Assembly: GCA_029168955.1 (NCBI GenBank) | Contig: JAPDOI010000009.1 | Span: forward strand, 4,333,001-4,397,000 | Direction: 5' to 3' | Origin: Aplectana chamaeleonis | Lineage: Eukaryota; Nematoda; Chromadorea; Rhabditida; Cosmocercidae | Length of the DNA: 64,000 bases | Shown here: positions 1-11,800 of the stretch, one piece after another | How positions within the stretch are numbered: the first letter of the stretch is position 1 | Layout: the number at the start of each line of letters is the position of its first letter | Notes under the pieces: model-generated | What the model was told of the DNA's origin: nothing | The model's database searches: none | Seen by the model: the letters and a program-made list of their open reading frames with translations, nothing else | Made by a program: the position numbers and the translations under genes

Positions 1-329
1 ATTATAAAGCGAGACAGAACAAAAATTATCACACTTTTTCGCCAATAGAAAACCATTCTTATGAAAATTTTCGGATGCGAAAGCAGGGTCAGGTAGGCCG
101 TTGTCCAGAACCTCGACGTAGCTACGTCCCCCAGTTGGAGATCAAAATTTTTGAAAAAACGTCCATAACTTTTACGTTCCCCTCAGGTTCTAATTGAAAA
201 GATTTCGCGGTTGAAATTTTTGGAAAACCATTTTTTAACCCAAATGTTCTCAGAGTAATTACTGCACTCCCTTTTTAAAATATTTACTTAAAGATGCACA
301 AGGTACCCCTGTCCGACTTATTAGCCTCG

Positions 330-470
330 GGGAGTGTACTCAGACAGTAGGTGCGGGCGGATCGCTGGCTTTTGGTGTGCGGATCGACAACCCCCCCCCC
401 AGCCATCCGCCCGCCAGTAGCCAGCTATCCACCCGCCAGTAGCCAGCGATCCGCCCACCAGTAGCCACCG
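330..470. repeat. Degenerate GC-rich short tandem repeat
   Basis: Several imperfect units of a GGCGGATCGCTGGC-like word occur here in both orientations (for example CCGCCCGCCAGTAGCCAGC), interrupted by a C-homopolymer. The same word is repeated at 1425-1760. I see no coding signal. Positions 1-329 show nothing I recognise. Confidence 0.5.
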
Positions 471-492
471 ATCAGCCCTCGATGCCACATAA

Positions 493-1142
493 GGCCCCGG
501 TCATAGTTGGATGAGCCGACGCCTCCAGCCCGGTCGATACACACAGAATGCATTGGAAATGGGATGCAAAAATCACTCGGTGTATCCCCCCCGCACCCCC
601 AACACCCCCCAACACCCCCAACACCCACCCGGTCGATACGTATGAACAACATGGTGAGGTGAAGCTGAGAAAATCACTCGGTGTATCCTCTGCTCCCCCC
701 GCACCCCGCACCCCCAACACCCCCAACACCCCCCGCACCCCCCGGTCGATACGTATGTTTAAAATGATGGAGTGAGGTTGAGAAAATCACTCAATGTATC
801 CGACGCGGTCGATATCCATGCAATACGTGGATGAGAAAATCACCGGGTGGGCGGGTCGAAGATAAAAAATTGCGTATCGCTAGAAAGCTAACCTTACTGC
901 TACCTCCGTGACTTCACCATACTCGCCTTCACTATTTCTCTGAACAGGTGCAATCCTGTTGGCCACGTAATCATCGTCATATCTAGTTGGATGCATCGAG
1001 TGATTTTCTCAACCTCACTCCATCATTTTAAACATACGTATCGACCGGGGTGGTGTTGGGGGTGTTGGGGGTGCGGGGGTGTTAAGGGGGTGCGGGGGTG
1101 CGGGGGATGCAGATGCAAATAGCACCAACTATGACCGGGGCC
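493..1142 (+). mobile_element. G/C-rich MITE with GGCCCCGGTCATAGTTGG termini
   Basis: The element starts with GGCCCCGGTCATAGTTGG and ends with its inverted form at 1123-1142. Inside, the words CGGTCGATACGTATG and GAGAAAATCACTCGGTGTAT recur, separated by tracts of (CCCCCAACAC)n and (GGGGGTGC)n. An inverted copy lies at 62520-63146 and a shorter relative at 17316-17608. No transposase is present, so it is non-autonomous. Open frames in it are low-complexity translations of the repeats. Confidence 0.75.
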
Positions 1143-1424
1143 TAAGGGTTATTCCAATGATTTACCCACGGTCTCCGTGCGCTGGACCACCTCCCCCCCC
1201 CAGCCGCGGGGACCAGCCCCTCAGCTGGCAAAAAGTATTCTCCGGCCTGTCTGCGGTCCTTCAGAGGTGACTCGAAGTTACCTTCCAGGATCGGCCTCGA
1301 AATGCCGAGTGAGCATTCAGTGCGATGGAGCGCCTTTTATACTCTTCGGTTTGATTACTCTGAGCATGATACTGCTACCAGAAAATAACTCGTCATGGAT
1401 TGACAAGTTTCACCGTGTAATTTT

Positions 1425-1760
1425 GAGCGGTCGGATTGCTGGCTATCAAAGCAGTCGCGTGCGGATCGTTGGCTACCAAAGCTCTGGCGGGCGGATCGCT
1501 GGCAAGTTGCGGACGGATCGCTGCATCTCATAGCTCAGCGGGCGAATCGCTGGCTATCAAAGCTCTTGCGGGCGGATCGCTGGCAGGTTGCGGTCGGATG
1601 GCCGCTTTAGAGCTTGCCGGCGATCCGCTCGCTAGCGTGATAAACTTCCCCAGGTGCCGCTATCCGCCTGCCAAAACGCAGCGAACCGCCCGGCGAGGCC
1701 ACGATTGCTAGCGATTCGCCCGTAACTTGCTGGCGTACCGCCAGCAGAGGTCTTGATTGC
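1425..1760. repeat. Degenerate tandem repeat (GGCGGATCGCTGGC-like)
   Basis: About eight imperfect copies of a roughly 30-40 bp unit containing GGCGGATCGCTGGC and CTATCAAAGCTC occur in both orientations. It is related to 330-470. The stretch from 1760 to 2836 holds nothing I can name. Confidence 0.5.
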
Positions 1761-2836
1761 CAGCGGTCAGTCCACACCTATTGTCTCAAAAGTTTTGACT
1801 TGCTCTTAGCCAGAGAGCAACAGCAGTCATGGTGCGAAAGAAGTAATTAAAAATGTGAAACAGATCGTCACACAAAATACACTATCTAAATCGACGCATT
1901 TTGACGGAGTTTATGTAAGAACAATGACTGAAAGCAGTATCAAACAGTAGATACCGGCAGAAGTCTACATTTTCGCGGATAGGAAACCCCCAACTAGCTT
2001 TGCATCGAGACCTCCGGGCAGGTGGAACCCGTGTGTGGGTGCATAAAGCTCAACAGGTTCAAAAAAAAATTCGATTGCCAAGATTTATTGTTCAACCAGA
2101 GTGGGAGCGACCGAGGATGGGAGAGGGGTTATCACCGGGGGTGCTTTTGCGAGCACTGAACTGCACCAGACGCGGTTTGGAGCGCGATATTTTTCGACGT
2201 CTCGCCGCAGCGGTAAGTAAATAAAACCCCTTGCTCAGAAATGTTTTTAAAATGAGAAGTTTCTGAGCCTAATCGTGGTAGTGAGTCGAAGATAGACCAA
2301 AGATGGAAATTTCACCTTAGGATCTTGAAATTGCTTTTTTGAAGAAAAATACCGTTGTCCAGTTTCGGCCAAAGGCGCGGTTTTGAACAACGGCAAATGT
2401 TTTTGGGCGATTTTCTTCGTAATTTCAAGGTCGTGGTAGGGGTGTCTAAAAATTTATTTTATGCGCTGAAAATTTGAATACTGCCTAAAATATGTCTATT
2501 TCATAGTTATGTTAAGATACTTTCCTCACATGTACTGTTGTGGGGCTTTACTAATGTTCTCTTTGATCTTTTTGTTGCTATTACATTATGTGAGACAACC
2601 GCGTCCGAACCCTTTGTTTCAAGACCTGTTTTTCTCACAGAAAGAGAAACGCGAACAGAACCTTTGGCCCAAAATTTTTAGGCTCTCCAAAAAAATCTCT
2701 AGATTCGGAGAATTTTTATTCCCCCCCTCCCCGTGTTGACCAGCTGGACACCGCCCGCCTGATCCTGAGCGAAGGTCACCCAGATCATTTCAGTAAGCCA
2801 TCGGGGTTATTTCGGAAAGAAATAGGGTTGAGTCTA

Positions 2837-3239
2837 CTAGTTAAAATCGGCATCGTCCCACTCGCGCTGACGGTAGCGTGTAAAGGCCAATTCTTTTCTC
2901 GCGAGTTCTAAAATCTCAAGGTATGTAGCAGCTATCGATCGAATGATTTTGCGCTCAGAAGGTGAAAGCGGATTCCTTGTTGAATGAGGCGGACGATATA
3001 ATTCCTGCCCTGGAATTTTAGTAGAGGAGCTTGTGCAAATAGTAGTGATATTGGTGCGATGCACGGCATACATGCGTGTTTCTTATTGGCTTAGATAGTA
3101 TGTTTCGTACAGCGTAGGGGTCACATCTTGCTCACACTTACGCTGGCGGTAGCCCCACGCCAAAAGGGCGCTTCAGGGAGCGCAGACGTTCTCTCCATTG
3201 CTTGGGATTTGCAATTCCTTTTTCAATTTCTGACCTTCT
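2837..3239 (-). CDS. Last two exons of an unidentified protein-coding gene
   Basis: Two minus-strand segments look like spliced coding sequence. Exon A (3239-3142) follows a TTCTAG acceptor and ends at a GTAAGT donor. It encodes a basic, helix-prone stretch containing ANPKQWRERLRSLKRPFG. Exon B (3029-2837) follows a CAAG acceptor in matching phase and runs to a TAG stop, ending in RYRQREWDDADFN. The intron would be about 112 bp. Upstream exons were not found with confidence. I do not recognise the family. The composition (charged, amphipathic, no low complexity) and matching splice phase support real coding sequence, but the product is unknown and the model is partial. Confidence 0.4.
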
Positions 3240-3828
3240 CTAGAATTGGGAGAGCTTCTTCAGAGGAAGAAGTTTGAGTATTCTCCAATTGCGATGGAAC
3301 TTCAAAACACCGGAAGCGAAACACAATAGCATGACCAAATATTCAAGAGAAACTCAGGCGGCATCACAGGTGGGAGATGTTTTTAAGCGATGACAATGAG
3401 GCCGAGTCACGCGATCCTCAGTTTTTTGTTCTCGGGCCACTTCTGCTCTGAATTCGTTAATGCTGGGAGTCGAAGCTCACGTGTGCAGTAAAAAATAACT
3501 CTCACGTTGGGGTTTTGCAGAAGCCTCCAAAAAACGCCTAAGGGCATTGAGCACGACTGCGCTCCACCGGTATTAATGAAAATGCAGAAACCTTTGAAAA
3601 CTCAGACTGATATAAGCACGAGCTGGAGTCTTGGAAATCGGTCTTTTGAGTGTTGTGGGTAAGGGTAAAAAAACAATTCAAAGTTTGGGAAATTTCATTT
3701 ATGCACATGTGTGGAGCACAAACTGCGAAGAATGCAATTTTTCGATTTTAAGAAATTCGAACATTTTCAGCCCAAACGTTGTCCTGGGAGTTTATTCAAG
3801 GCGCTGAACACGAGCTTACTTTATTTAA

Positions 3829-4271
3829 AGGCAGGGTTCTCGATAAAATCGGTCGTTGTGTTATCCCCATGGAATGGTAGATCTGGCCATCCCAAAAGCG
3901 AAAGTGAGCAAAAAATTGGAGAAAAATCGCTCAGGAACAAGTTATCGCTTGGTGTCCTCCCGCCCCCAACCACCGAAATTTGTGTAAAAGCCTGTTTTGT
4001 CAACTTTTATTTTGCTTCTAAATTAAATTCTGAGCATTTCTGGAGACCACTGACCACATTAGTAGCAAAATAAAAGGCGTATTAGCAAGCATTCATGGAA
4101 ATCTCGTTAATTAGGGGGCCGGCCGACACCGGTAATTAGCCGTTATACCTTGTTTTTGAGCTTTTTCACCTCAAATTGTCGGGGTTTTTCACTCATTTTT
4201 ACTTTTGTGATGACCAAATCTACATTCTCATAAAGAGAGCTCAAAAGTTGATTTTATCGCGAGCCCTGCCT
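3829..4271. mobile_element. TTAA-flanked MITE (AGGCAGGGTTC family)
   Basis: The element begins AGGCAGGGTTCTCGATAAA just after a TTAA and ends with the inverted form just before another TTAA (4272-4275). Its interior shares GTTGTGTTATCC and GGTAGATCTGGCCATC with copies at 24733-25165 and about 19396-20070. It has no open frame of its own. The TTAA flanks suggest a TTAA-targeting (piggyBac-like) or TA-targeting mechanism, which is inference. Confidence 0.75.
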
Positions 4272-4449
4272 TTAATTCATTTGATATGCTACGTAAGGTA
4301 GATAATGAACGTAGGGCAAAGTTACGCAGCCGAAAAGCAAAGTGAATCATTACCAGGCAAGAAGAATACTCGAAACTTTGCGTTTGAAAGATGGAATAGA
4401 AAAGGACACATTCATAAAATTTAACTTCAAGGAGGCGAAACTAGACACC

Positions 4450-4593
4450 AAATAGCGTGCGGTGCCGATAGCCAAAAAGCCTCAAAATGCTTCCCAACTT
4501 TCATTTGAGAAATTGAGTCGTTCGGCCTGATATAGAAATACAACTGATATCATCATTTCTTGCCCTTATGGCTATCGGCACCGCACGGTATTT
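4450..4593. mobile_element. Short palindromic MITE, GCGGTGCCGAT ends
   Basis: Termini read AAATAGCGTGCGGTGCCGAT on the left and the inverted equivalent on the right, ending ACCGCACGGTATTT. A second copy in the opposite orientation at 60285-60435 shares the interior words ATATCAG and GCATTTT near the ends. It is non-coding. Confidence 0.7.
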
Positions 4594-6854
4594 AGAGTTT
4601 ACTGGAGGCGACAGCAGAGCCAGCTTTGCATGTGAAACCATTGAATCTGAGGTTAGTTCTGGGGATCTCAAAAGAAATTTTCTGCGAGTTCTCACGTGTC
4701 CTCGAGGCGTTGAATTTCTAGAACTTCGATTAGTCAATCCCAATATTCCACTCAGGATTTTAAAGATCATCCACACATCGTTTCGCTTACGGCGGGACTC
4801 GAGCGAGTGTAACCTCAGTTCTCGGTTTCTCCTTGAGGGACCAGGAACTGTAGTATAAGAAAATCTTTTCAGTCTCAAGAAAACTTAACGACTGAAATTT
4901 TCTTCTTCCCTTTTCAAAAGTTGAATGTCCATCTTCTTATACGGACAGAATACTGAAGTAACTGATTTCACTATTATCCTAGCATACACCTGGTACGCAC
5001 GCGCTAAGACGCTTTTGTCGAGAGTCGACAAGGCTTCGAATATACGAAATAGACGCTTCTTTATCCTTAATTTTGGAAACAAATGTTAGCAAGTGGCCAT
5101 CATGCACGTGAATGACCGGAATACTGAAGTCTCCCATTCTCATGTGTACCGTTGATCAGGAGCGAGTGGTAAATTCCAAACATTGGGCCGGTCCAGTATC
5201 CTTTCCAGAGCGGCCTGAACATTTTGGACATCGCCGAGCGACTCCATTTTGTTACATATATATCTTAGCATCATCGGTGAATCGTTTGCAGATCACTCCA
5301 GTCTCTTCCAGACACAAGGGAAGCTCAGCTGTGTAGAACGCAAACAAAATGGGGGGATAGTATCGCAGTTCTCCCGCCGCGAAGCGGTCGCGCGTAGTAA
5401 GTGGACGCGGGCGTTACAATTCGAGCGCGTTAGCATGCACCTAAAAATTTCCCTGAATACGAGATTCCGTACACTTCTCTTGAATCGTCTTCTATTCCCT
5501 GGAGAAATTTTATTACTCCTGTTCTACGACAAGCAGTTTTCCTACTGATTCGACGGTCGAGAATTTGTAAGTAGAGCAATAATCATCCTAGTAAGGGAAA
5601 CCCGTCCGAATCTCTTCGCGGTGCGACGAGCGTTTTCGGTGCGTTTCAACCGGATGGACTCGGATTGTCCAACTCTGACGGGAACCTCACGTTATTGTTG
5701 CGGAATGTGGGTCTTGGTGTATTCGTGGACACGTTGAGGCACGAATCAATATATTTTGTATGGCAGACCGCCTAAATACGCTCTGGAATGAACGAAATTC
5801 CATATCATGTTATCACTGTAGAGCTCATCCACTACACGAGGTGCACTCGGTCATCTTCCATACCGTAAATGCGATTAACCGAATAGCAACCGCAGTCGAT
5901 CTAGTCGCGACTAATTCAGGTTGCTGACCTGCTCCGCACCGAGCAGCAAACTGTAAGAATATACATACTTACAATCAGCACGGATCGCACTAACTGTTTT
6001 GGTTCCTTCTTCACGGGTTTGCGCCAACACAAACCACACCATCATGAGAGAACCAAAACGATCTATGCGATCCGTACCGATCGCACGCTCACTCACATGA
6101 AAAGTCTGTCCAAATGAGACTGCTCGCTCACGCGGTCGGCTTGCGTGTCGAGCGGTATTTTTGGGCGAGCCTCCCCACGGCAGCAAACAGCACACTGGGA
6201 TATCACTACTATTCGTCTAATATTCCTGCCAATTTATTGCAAAAATGTCTTCGCGACGGTGTGGCAAGACTTGAAGAAACCTTTCTTAGGATTATCACAC
6301 TATCTATAGACCTCCGTGGAGGTGAGCGGAAAGTTTAAGGAAATTGCAAAAGGCGTTCGCCTAATCACCTCCTAATCCTATAAGCTCTTCACGGGAATCT
6401 GAAAAAAAAGCCGAAAGTTCAATATCCATCCAACAGAAGTGATGGCATTGTATGAAGACTGACAGATTCCCTCATCTAATCCTTTCATCCAATTGAAATG
6501 ATGTCAGTTTCAGCCACGATCGGTTTTTGTCGGAAAACGTCATTTTGTTGATGGAGGAACACGGACATTCGCAAGCATTATAGGAGCACCAAATAAGCGA
6601 AACACAACTTGACACTCACAAAATGTTTCGCACACTTTTTACACGTTTAAGTAGATCTAGGGAAATGTGAAGTTTTCAAGACGTTGATAGATAATCTATG
6701 CGCTTAATCAAAGCGGATAGGAGAAGGTTTGGATTTTTTTTCGCGACGATCCTAAAACATTTAAATTTTCGATGCCAAAATTACGTTGCATCCTTTAACA
6801 TGGGGACTCTTTTTGGTCAAAATAATCATTCCAAATGTATTGTAATATTCTATG
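4594..6854. other. Intergenic stretch without recognised gene
   Basis: No open frame here has coding-like composition plus splice signals. A segment at about 6085-6230 recurs in inverted orientation at about 29735-29850 (shared words include GTCGAGCGG and TGATATCCCAGT), so it is an interspersed repeat. Confidence 0.4.
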
Positions 6855-7339
6855 TACAATACCGCTCATAGGATTTGGTCAGAAATCGAGCGAGGTCGGG
6901 TTTTCGCGTCTTTTTCGTCTTTTTTGTATAACTCGCTTCAAAGTCAAATTTGAGCGAAACGAGGGAGATATTCATAATCCAGGCGTGGAGGGCTATCCAA
7001 TGGTGTAGCTATTGTAAGGATATCGTTGAGTACCATGGAAATTTCGCAATCAACCAGCTCTCTATGTACGGTAGACACAGGGAAACGCAGGCGGAGACGG
7101 TAGCGCACCATCCATCACGGTACCGTAATCACAAACCTGGTTGATTACGAAACTTCTGTAGTTCTCAACGTAATCACTACAATGACTTAACCTTTGGGTA
7201 GCCCTCAACGCGAGGATCACGAATATCTCCCTAGTTTCGCTCAAAGTTGACTTTGAAGCGAGTTATACAAAAAAGACGAAAAAGACGCGAAAACCCGACC
7301 TCGCTTGCTTTCTGACCAAATCCTATGAGCGGTATTGTA
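6855..7339. mobile_element. Foldback element with ~130-bp terminal inverted repeats
   Basis: The two ends are near-perfect inverted repeats: TACAATACCGCTCATAGGAT on the left and its complement at 7320-7339. They continue inward through GTTTTCGCGTCTTTTTCGTC and GAGCGAAAC. A related copy spans about 57725-58412. No transposase is encoded. Confidence 0.8.
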
Positions 7340-7439
7340 GAACAACTTCTTGACGTAGGGTCCAGAAGTACCAGTCGCAGAAACCTAATATCACTCTGGG
7401 AAAAGTGATAGGCGTATCTCGAAGTCTGGTGGCAAGGTA

Positions 7440-7935
7440 AGGTTGGGCACCCGCCAGGAAATCCTTAGTGTGTTTTTTTTTCTCACAACTTGTATCTATG
7501 GGGAAACTAGGGTGCTAAGCACGGCCCTGAAGTCCGAAATTCTGAGGTTTACTGTAGCTTACGGTACGTACTATGCTCTTCAGATGGCAAAAACCTATTT
7601 TAGTAATTCACAAATCGACAATTGTACAGGAAAGTCGTGTTCAGCACTCCAAATAACCCCCGCATAGGAATTTTGAGACATACCTGAGACTTTGACCAAA
7701 CTACAGTATAACCACCGTAATCTATCGTAAACTGGCAAAAACCGATAAACGGGCCTCAAAGTGGTGTTGAGCACACCAAATAACCTCCAGAGAAACAGTC
7801 TGAGCCACATTCATAGAAGCGTCAAAAAATCGTCGAAAGTCGCGTTTTGCCCTTGAATCTCCCCCCCCCCCCCCTGATGGGTAGCTTGGAACAAAATTGA
7901 TCGAAAACTTTGCACAAATCGACAAATAAACCTCA
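7440..7935. repeat. Interspersed repeat related to 10680-11220 and 53800-54760
   Basis: The segment contains recurrent phrases such as TTTACTGTAGCTTACGGTA, CACCAAATAACC and GATAAACGG, which are also present at 10680-11220 and 53800-54760. It is non-coding and probably a degenerate transposon family. It includes a run of about 14 C at 7861-7874. Confidence 0.5.
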
Positions 7936-8019
7936 AATTCGGGATCAGCTATAAAAAAACCCTGGTAGAATTTCAAGCAGAATCTTGAACATTTGTCTCG
8001 CACAAAATCTCTAGTGGCC

Positions 8020-8115
8020 TGTTGATTTCGATTATCACTAGTAGGCCTCGGTGAAATATAACTAGTGATAAGGAGGTTTCGACGAAAAAGCCACCGCTCC
8101 GCGAGGTGACAATTG
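8020..8115. mobile_element. Short palindromic repeat, TTATCACTAGT/CGGTGAAATATAAC family
   Basis: The sequence TCGATTATCACTAG...CCTCGGTGAAATATAACTAG followed by CACCGCTCCGC recurs at about 20733-20822 and at 50298-50408, where it folds back on itself (TTTCGGTTATCAC against GTGATAATCGAAAT). It is a small MITE family. Confidence 0.55.
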
Positions 8116-8212
8116 AGAACAGGAGTTCGCCTGAAATGAACCAGAGTCTATCTGTCACGAGCACGAGCATCTGTATAATTTCAAGGTGATAGTTGATAAT
8201 TTTATCCAATTC

Positions 8213-8218
8213 TTTATT
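8213..8218 (-). promoter_or_regulatory. Possible poly(A) signal of lipase gene
   Basis: An AATAAA on the minus strand lies about 490 bp beyond the lipase stop codon. It is the nearest canonical hexamer I noticed. The distance is long for a nematode 3' UTR, so a variant signal nearer the stop is also possible. Confidence 0.2.
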
Positions 8219-8705
8219 CATAAATCTTTCAAAGAATGATCCTATTCATCCTATTCACTTTAATACATTATTGCACTGCAAATCAAGCATAAAGCATGTG
8301 AGGTTCCACATTCGATCACGTTTATGACATCAGATGTCGTTAGCTGAGAAGTTATGTGGTAGCGAAACATTGAAAGTGTAAGGGGTCGCTTATACGCCCG
8401 CCGCCGAGCGGCGCGGCGCATTTCAATTCAATGGTATTGATCAGGCGGCACGGCACAATCGATACGATAGGACTTAACTTCGCTGCGCCGCTCGGTGGCG
8501 GAAGTATAAACGACGCTCAAAGCCAAGCTTGCTCGGATGAGTTGCAGCGTAGCAAGCAACGGAGCGGTCGGTCATGGCAAAATATAATAGTGATTAGGAG
8601 ATTTTGGCATGATAATCCCGAAAAACCTTACTTTGACCGGCTCAAGCAGAGGGATCTAGGCTATAAAAGCCATTCGATAAAATTGAAGTTAGTCTCTAAT
8701 CTCGA

Positions 8706-8840
8706 CTAGAATAGAAAATTACGATTACATCCTGCAAGAAACCATTGGTGGATATCCACGTTGAAGTATGTGCGATGGTCGGATATGTCGAAGGCGAGGT
8801 TCGGGTTTCGGCATCCAAAATCGTCGGAGAATTTGCAGAT
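8706..8840 (-). CDS. Lipase terminal exon with catalytic His
   Basis: This last exon follows a TTTTTCAG acceptor, enters in phase 0 after the donor at 11740, and reads ICKFSDDFGCRNPN, then ISDHRTYF, then a C-terminal QWFLAGCNR before TAG. The SDHxxYF motif carries the third member of the triad. The intron before it is about 2.9 kb and contains a TTAA MITE (9184-9951) and a large foldback element (9975-11575). Confidence 0.88.
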   Translation of the reverse strand: MCKFSDDFGCRNPNLAFDISDHRTYFNVDIHQWFLAGCNRNFLF

Positions 8841-11800
8841 CTGAAAAACAGCTGTTGAGTCGGAGCTGGAAATTGTATTCGAGGGTAAAGTTTTTAGAGG
8901 CAGTGAGGTGGAGAAGAGTTGTTGCGCTCATCGAAATGTGACAGGTGATAGGGATGTTTTGACGAAAAAGCGACCGCCCACTGCTGGTGATAAGCGAAAT
9001 CGAGAGCTTACTGGAGATACTCCAAAGCTTACGTACATACTCTACGTAAATATCGTCCATGTCCCTTAATAGGAAGCCGTGCTCAGCAATCGGGAGCTAG
9101 ACCATTCAATCGATAGCCATCTTCTCTTCGTTTTCCGGCGCGCAAGTTTTCCAGCCAAGCAGCCTTGTGTCTTCCTAATTTAAAGGCAGTGTCCACGATA
9201 AAAACCGTCGTCTGTTTTTTTGGTAGGTTTCGGCAGCTGCGGGGCCTAGCGCAACCCTAGCGTTGAAAAAACTAAGAAAAATGAGCTCGGAACGGTCCCC
9301 TACGGGCCCAAAGTTGGACACCCGTCAGCTCGTCACCCCCAGATGCACTTTCCACGCCCACCGACGTGAACAAATGACAGCTCGAGATCGTGAGATGAGC
9401 GATGATTTCCAGTCATTAGCCCCGTTCTTCCCTCCGTTCTCAAGTTTTCTCCTTACTCAGGTCAGCTCGCATACATCGGCTGCAAAAAACGGAAGTTACT
9501 CTGCTTATCTGGGCCAAATTCCGGTCCGCAATTGCGTCTCGACACGCTTTGCAGCCGCACGCGCTCGAGTCAGTCGGGTTTCCAGCGCCAACGCCGACTC
9601 GATGTGACTTTTTTATACAATTTTCTTCAATTTGTCTTAGTTTCCCGTTTCCAAAACCCACCTATAGTCAGCAGATCGGCGGCTGCGGCGCTGGAAGCTG
9701 TTCTGACTCGGGAGCGTGCGGCCGCAAAGCGTGTCGAGACGCAATTGCGGACCGGAATTTGGCCCAGATAACCACAATACAAGCCTCGGACAACTCGTCC
9801 ACCATGTTTCCTTAGCTCAATTTTTGAAGGACCATAACTTCGTTCCTAGAAGGTCTTTTACGATTCCAAAAACATCATTGGAATCAGCATGGGACCGTCC
9901 TCAAGATAGGCGGAAAAGCAGAAAAAACGATTGTTATCGTGAACACTGCCTTCAATTCCACAGACCATAACGTCGGCTTGCATGCGGAAGAGACTTTGCG
10001 TTCACTGTTGAAGGTTGGCACAAACTCGGTGCCCTATGCTATAACATAGGTGCACCGAGTTCGCGCCCACCTCCAAGAATAATGCTAACCAGACATCCAC
10101 TTGGCGCCACGTGATTACGGACCCCGCACACAATCTCACGCCTAGTGGTATTTTTGGCACAGGGCGAGGTGGTAATGCAGTTTTCGTCGTTGCGAAGGAT
10201 TTAAGGGTTATTCTTCTCAATCTGGGAAGAAGATATTAAAATATAAGAATTGGAAACATTCGAATTGACAAAAACATTCACGTTTATATACCTTTTTCTA
10301 TTTCTACTATTTTATTTTATTTTACCCCTTATTTTCTAAGTTATGGTTTCTAATCGGTCCGTATGATCCATACATATACTAGAATCTTCTACTTCTTTTT
10401 TGAGTAAGGTATGGTTTCTAAACTGTGCATACGATCTAAATACTGAAATTTGGTTGTTTCTATTCTTTTTTTTCGAAATCTTTTTTTTGTTGAGGCTCTC
10501 ACAAGGGGGTTTTTTGGGGCGCTGATCATGAATCTGTGGTTTACTAGTCGATTTTCCGAAGTTTTGGGCTATTTTCGTTCGAAGCTTCCCAACCGGGGAA
10601 AATTTCGAGGGAAAAACGCCACTTTCGAGATTTTCGGAGTGATATTGCTCAAATTTTTCTCTGGAGGTTATTTGGAGTGCTGAACACGAATCTGAAGTCC
10701 GTTTATATTTTTTTTTGCAAACTAAGGTGGGTATACGGTAGTTTTGTCAAAATCTCAGATTTTGCTCAAAATTTGTATACGGGGGTTATTCGGGGTGGAG
10801 AATAAGAATTTAACGTCCGTTTGTCGATTTTCAAAATACTGAGGTGGGTTTTGTCCCTAAATGACATGTTTCCTACCGTAACCTACAGTAAGCCTCAAAA
10901 TGTCAGCAATTGGACTCCAGATTCGTGTTCACCACCCTAGATTACCCCCACATACAAGTTTTGAGCTAAATCCGAGAAAATTCTTCAAAACTCAAAAAAA
11001 ATGCCTGAATGCCCTTGCCTTTTCGCGATGCTTAAAAAATGCTCATAACTTTTTTGAATCTGCAGCTCGAGGCGGGATACTGCGCATTCTGACTACTGAG
11101 CCAGAAGAGATACTAACGATATTAGTCGTTTTCGCGGATGCGTATATTACTCTAAGCACTTCCCTTGTCAGTTCTTTCCTTTCTTACGTAGGAAACGTAA
11201 TCCATCGTTCATTTGGCTTGTTTTCATAAACTGTTAACGTAGTGTGCTACTATTCGCCCAGCTCGTAGAGAAATCATCAATTAGTTTACAATAGTAGAAA
11301 TAGAAGAAAAGTATATAAACGTGAATGTTTTTGTCCATTCGAGTGTTTCCAGTTCTTATATTTTGGACTATTCTTCCCAGATTACTTAAAGATAACCCTT
11401 ATAATCCTTCGCAACGACGAAAACTGCATTATCACCTCGCCTAATGCCAAAAATACCACTAAGCGTGAGATTGTATACGGGGTCCGTAATCACGTCGCGC
11501 CAAAAGGGTGTCTGGTTAGCATTATTCCACCTCCAATGGTGAACGCAAAGTCTCTTCAGGATCCATGCTGATCATATGTAGCGTGTGCATAGATGACTAA
11601 ACCATTTGTACCCCAAAAATGGTAGCTCTATATTATATCCTGAAGTAAGTCCAGAAAATTATTACTGCCTGGTAAATGCTCTGAGTTTAACAATGATCAC
11701 AACATACAGCAGAGCTCTAATTAATAGATACTCCCTTACCTTGAATGTGTCCCCTTTCTTCATTTCATTATCGTAATGCACAAGGTAGCGGTAGAAGAGA

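Noticed and set aside
2000..2224. Plus-strand frame ending near GTAAGT (possible exon)
   Set aside because: The donor is good but no upstream or downstream partner exon was found and the protein has no recognisable motif.
4501..4878. Overlapping ~100-codon frames on both strands
   Set aside because: They start within a MITE and lack coding features; the overlap on both strands argues for chance.
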